NCBI GenBank assembly: GCA_027039165.1
Contig: JALWEZ010000066.1
Coordinates: forward strand, 1 to 15,655
DNA: 15,655 nt
Source: Candidatus Moraniibacteriota bacterium
GTDB taxonomy: Bacteria; Patescibacteriota; Minisyncoccia; Moranbacterales; GCA-2747515
Direction: 5' to 3'
Below are positions 13,506-15,655 of this stretch, piece after piece. The notes beneath the pieces are model-generated. The model did no database searches. It saw nothing but the letters and a program-made list of their open reading frames with translations, and was not told where the DNA came from. Numbering within the stretch: the stretch's first letter is position 1; each line of letters opens with the position of its first letter. The position numbers were made by a program, and so were the translations under genes.

Positions 13506-14534
13506 TTAGTAAATCTTCTCTACAAGTTTAAATTCCTTTTTCTTGCAATCAATTTGAGCTTTTATGCCTAGAGGTAAGATCCATTGTGGATCGGTGTGTC
13601 CAAAGTCCATATCTGTTATTATCGGTATTTTATTGTTACCAAACTCTCCTACCACAATGTTTAAAATAGCATCATCGAGTTGTTTCTTCTCAATAGTAGA
13701 ATAATCTCGAGCTCTTCCAAAAATAAGTGCAGATATTTTATCAAATACTCCTTGCATTCCATAATTTCTAAGCATTCTACTTACTTGATCAACACTTGGT
13801 TTTTCCTCTGAAGTTTCAAAAAATAAAATTTTGTTTTTCCAAAAACTTGACTCACACCAAAACTCTGTTGCTTTCATAAATTCAAGTACTTCAATGCAAC
13901 CACCAAATAATTCTCCTTCACACTTTTCAGATCCTTGTAACCATTTCCAAGCAGAATTATTCTTTTTTGGATTAACTAACCCAACTGATTCAATTTTGTT
14001 CCAATCAGGATATCCTTCTGAATAATTTTTATAAGGTTTGTAAATATATTCATCATTATTGTTTAGTAAAACATCTTCAATATGTTTTTTGAAATCCTTT
14101 TCAAAACTATTTAACTGAGAAAATCCAGACATAACAGTAGGACCATAAAAAGTTACAAGACCTTTTTGATTTAAATAAGTAAGAATTGTAGTTGTGTCAG
14201 AATATCCCATTATAATTTTTGGATTATTTAAAATCATTTCTACATCTAAATATGGCAATATTCGAACAGAATCATCTCCTCCAATGCTTACAAATATCGC
14301 ATCAACATCCTTATCCAAAAATGCAGCACACACATCTTGAGCTCTAAGTTTCGGATTTTTATATAGATAATCAGCGTTACTTTTGGTATGTGGAAATTCT
14401 TTTATTTTAAACCCTAAATCTTTAAGAACTTCAATCCCTTTTAAATATATATGTGGAAATTCATTAGGACCACCCCAAGAAGGTGAAATTATCCCAATTG
14501 TCGCACCTTTTTTTAGTCGTTTTGGTTTAATCAT
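13506..14534 (-). CDS. S66-family LD-carboxypeptidase, MccF/LdcA-like
   Basis: This serine peptidase family cleaves L,D-amide bonds in murein tripeptide/tetrapeptide recycling (LdcA), or hydrolyses microcin C-type nucleotide peptides (MccF). The N-terminal ATIGIISPSWGG (residues 11-22) and FVSIGGDDSVRILPYLD (81-97) are family blocks. The catalytic Ser is Ser112 in GYSDTT (110-115), with Glu240 in FFETSEEKP (238-246) and His313 in GHTDPQWILPLG (312-323), matching the Ser-Glu-His triad of MccF (118/243/311) in spacing. There is no signal peptide, so it acts in the cytoplasm. Its 342 residues and the ETSEE loop are closer to the MccF branch than to E. coli LdcA. The start is 5 bases after the stop of the reductase fusion gene, so the two form an operon. 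Confidence 0.88.
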   Translation of the reverse strand: MIKPKRLKKGATIGIISPSWGGPNEFPHIYLKGIEVLKDLGFKIKEFPHTKSNADYLYKNPKLRAQDVCAAFLDKDVDAIFVSIGGDDSVRILPYLDVEMILNNPKIIMGYSDTTTILTYLNQKGLVTFYGPTVMSGFSQLNSFEKDFKKHIEDVLLNNNDEYIYKPYKNYSEGYPDWNKIESVGLVNPKKNNSAWKWLQGSEKCEGELFGGCIEVLEFMKATEFWCESSFWKNKILFFETSEEKPSVDQVSRMLRNYGMQGVFDKISALIFGRARDYSTIEKKQLDDAILNIVVGEFGNNKIPIITDMDFGHTDPQWILPLGIKAQIDCKKKEFKLVEKIY

Positions 14535-14539
14535 GATTT

Positions 14540-15505
14540 TTAGTTATTATTTCTAATTTTTGTTTCGTTTATAACCTTATATTTAAGATGCAAAAAAGAA
14601 TGTTTTAGCTTATCAATACTTATTAGTTCTAGAGCTTTAACATGCTTTAAATCCTCATCTGTCTCAAGAGTTTTTCCATCAATTAACGTTGGAGTGTCTT
14701 TACCTCCAATTAAAGCTGGTGCAATTACAATTGAAATTTCATCAATTAATTTTTCACGCAAAAATATAGAATTCATAGTACCTCCTGATTGAATTGTGAT
14801 TTTGTCTATGTCATATTCTTGCTTAAACTTTTCAAATAGTTCAGTAAAATTTATTTTATTCTCATAATAAATTATTTCTAAATTTTTATTGGTACAAGTA
14901 AACGCTGGATGATTTTTGTTAGATGTTACTAGATACAATTTTTTTAGATTATTTGCTAAATTTTTTACACCTGATTTCTTGAGATGAGTGTTATCAAAAA
15001 TTATAAAATTCATAAAACTCATGTCACCAAATTTCTCATTAACTCCAATTTTTGCCATAACTTTTCCAGTATTTAATGAATGCAGATCTGTTTTTTGTTC
15101 TAATTCATAGTATTGCTTAACACCTTCTAAAACTCCATAAATTCTCTTATAATCTAAATCAGTATCTCTTTGAGTAATGTTTCCTGTTGAAATTTTTCCA
15201 TCTACAGATGAAAGCATAAAAAGTGTGGTTTTTGGTCTATTCATATATTTAAAATTTAGTGAATTTATAAGAGTTTGTGCAATTCTAGTAGTTGTGTATC
15301 CATAAGAATTTTTAAGTTCTAATTCAAATTTAGAAATATCATCTATAATTAGATTATTTAATTTTAATATATTATCTAATTCTTCAAAAAAAATTTCAAG
15401 TATATTGTTATTATCTACCCAATCTCTCTCTAAAATAAGCTTATTATCTTGCAATAAGCTCAAATTAATATTTTTTTGTTCTATTTTTAATAATATCTTG
15501 TGCAT
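14540..15505 (-). CDS. Fusion of a TsaB-like N-terminal segment with a RibD_C/DHFR-like reductase
   Basis: Residues about 95-312 form a RibD_C domain: FMLSSVDGKIST (96-107), the usual substrate/NADPH entry motif, and IQSGGTMNSIFLREKLIDEI (238-257) followed by SIVIAPALIGGKDTPTL (258-274). RibD_C reduces the ribosyl-amino-uracil of riboflavin synthesis, and relatives reduce other pterin-like or folate-like substrates with NADPH. Residues 1-88 do not belong to this family. Their pattern (KINLSLLQDNKLILERDW-like strand pair, then ILEIFFEELDNILKLNNLII, then SYGYTTTRIAQTLINSLNF at 67-85) follows the N-terminal half of TsaB, where the last block would be GPGSFTGLR followed by a helix. Key glycines are lost. 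No other riboflavin gene is nearby. The promoter at 15512-15540 would start the message at or next to the ATG. Confidence 0.72.
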   Translation of the reverse strand: MHKILLKIEQKNINLSLLQDNKLILERDWVDNNNILEIFFEELDNILKLNNLIIDDISKFELELKNSYGYTTTRIAQTLINSLNFKYMNRPKTTLFMLSSVDGKISTGNITQRDTDLDYKRIYGVLEGVKQYYELEQKTDLHSLNTGKVMAKIGVNEKFGDMSFMNFIIFDNTHLKKSGVKNLANNLKKLYLVTSNKNHPAFTCTNKNLEIIYYENKINFTELFEKFKQEYDIDKITIQSGGTMNSIFLREKLIDEISIVIAPALIGGKDTPTLIDGKTLETDEDLKHVKALELISIDKLKHSFLHLKYKVINETKIRNNN

Positions 15506-15511
15506 GTGTTT

Positions 15512-15540
15512 ATTGTAGCAGATATATCAAAAATATTCAA
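15512..15540 (-). promoter_or_regulatory. Promoter of the reductase/S66 operon (near-leaderless)
   Basis: TTGAAT (15540-15535) and TACAAT (15517-15512) are separated by 17 bases (4/6 and 5/6 consensus matches). Only six bases, AAACAC, lie between the -10 box and the ATG at 15505, so transcription should begin at or within a base or two of the start codon. Confidence 0.6.
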
Positions 15541-15550
15541 GTAAAAGTCT

Positions 15551-15650
15551 TGTCCAATGCAAGATGATACTGAAATGGGTATCCGTTTCTAGTGCAAAAT
15601 GATACTTGAGAGAGAAAAATTTTGCTAAAATGGATTAGTAATTTACAATG
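15551..15650 (+). mobile_element. Possible insertion-element terminus with repeated 14-mers
   Basis: Beginning at TGTCCA (15551), the unit TGCAAGATGATACT (15558-15571) recurs as TGCAAAATGATACT (15593-15606), 35 bases apart with one difference; an inverted GGGTATCC lies between. Multiple short terminal repeats starting with TG are a feature of IS21-family ends. An ATG at 15648 (ATG CTC GC) could begin a plus-strand gene after the window end, consistent with a transposase, but only two full codons are visible. The family assignment is a guess from the layout; only the repeats are seen directly. Confidence 0.35.
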
Positions 15651-15655
15651 CTCGC

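Noticed and set aside
1-15655. CRISPR array or a non-standard genetic code
   Set aside because: No regularly spaced repeats were seen. All conserved proteins read through with the standard code, and TGA is not needed as a sense codon.

Overview
The window is AT-rich bacterial DNA in the standard genetic code, and almost every gene lies on the minus strand. Intergenic gaps are short, Shine-Dalgarno sequences are nearly absent, and there is a secreted protein with dockerin repeats plus a Fib_succ_major (FISUMP) surface protein. This combination suggests a small-genome Patescibacteria/CPR-type bacterium. That is an inference; no marker gene in the window settles it.

Layout, following the plus-strand coordinates. 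(1) 1-448: the 5' end of a lipoprotein gene that runs off the window, and a small CPCC-type cysteine-rich protein. (2) 523-3161: argG-argH, read leftwards, preceded by what looks like a complete transcription attenuator: a promoter, a consensus ribosome-binding site, a 17-codon leader ORF and an intrinsic terminator 19 bases before argG. (3) 3162-10560: a five-gene, tightly packed defence block read leftwards as radC, a Gabija-like pair (gajA OLD nuclease, gajB UvrD-type helicase), a Sau3AI/MutH-family restriction enzyme and a DNA cytosine-5 methyltransferase. A decayed XRE regulator (10572-10730) lies at its head. (4) 10759-10843: tRNA-Ser(GGA). (5) 10936-13312: two exported proteins (FISUMP, dockerin/propeller). 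(6) 13334-13418: a decayed full-length copy of the same tRNA-Ser, 21 bases upstream of the dockerin gene. (7) 13506-15505: an S66 LD-carboxypeptidase and an unusual fusion of a TsaB-like segment with a RibD_C/DHFR-like reductase, driven by a good promoter that should give a nearly leaderless mRNA. (8) 15551-15655: short repeats that may be the end of an insertion element.

The defence genes probably work in two layers. The restriction-modification pair should recognise GATC, by homology to Sau3AI, with the methylase protecting host DNA at cytosine. The Gabija-like pair would sense disturbed nucleotide or DNA state during phage infection and nick DNA. The most striking regulatory feature lies between the restriction and methylase genes. 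Two promoters, overlapping and offset by exactly 10 bp, each have a -35 box reading TTGATC, so the predicted methylation target GATC is built into both -35 elements of the methylase's own promoters. This suggests direct methylation feedback in place of the lost or absent controller protein.

The second striking feature is the argG leader. The consensus ribosome-binding site there can pair with the 5' arm of the terminator, giving two mutually exclusive folds that link leader translation or ribosome loading to expression of arginine-synthesis genes.
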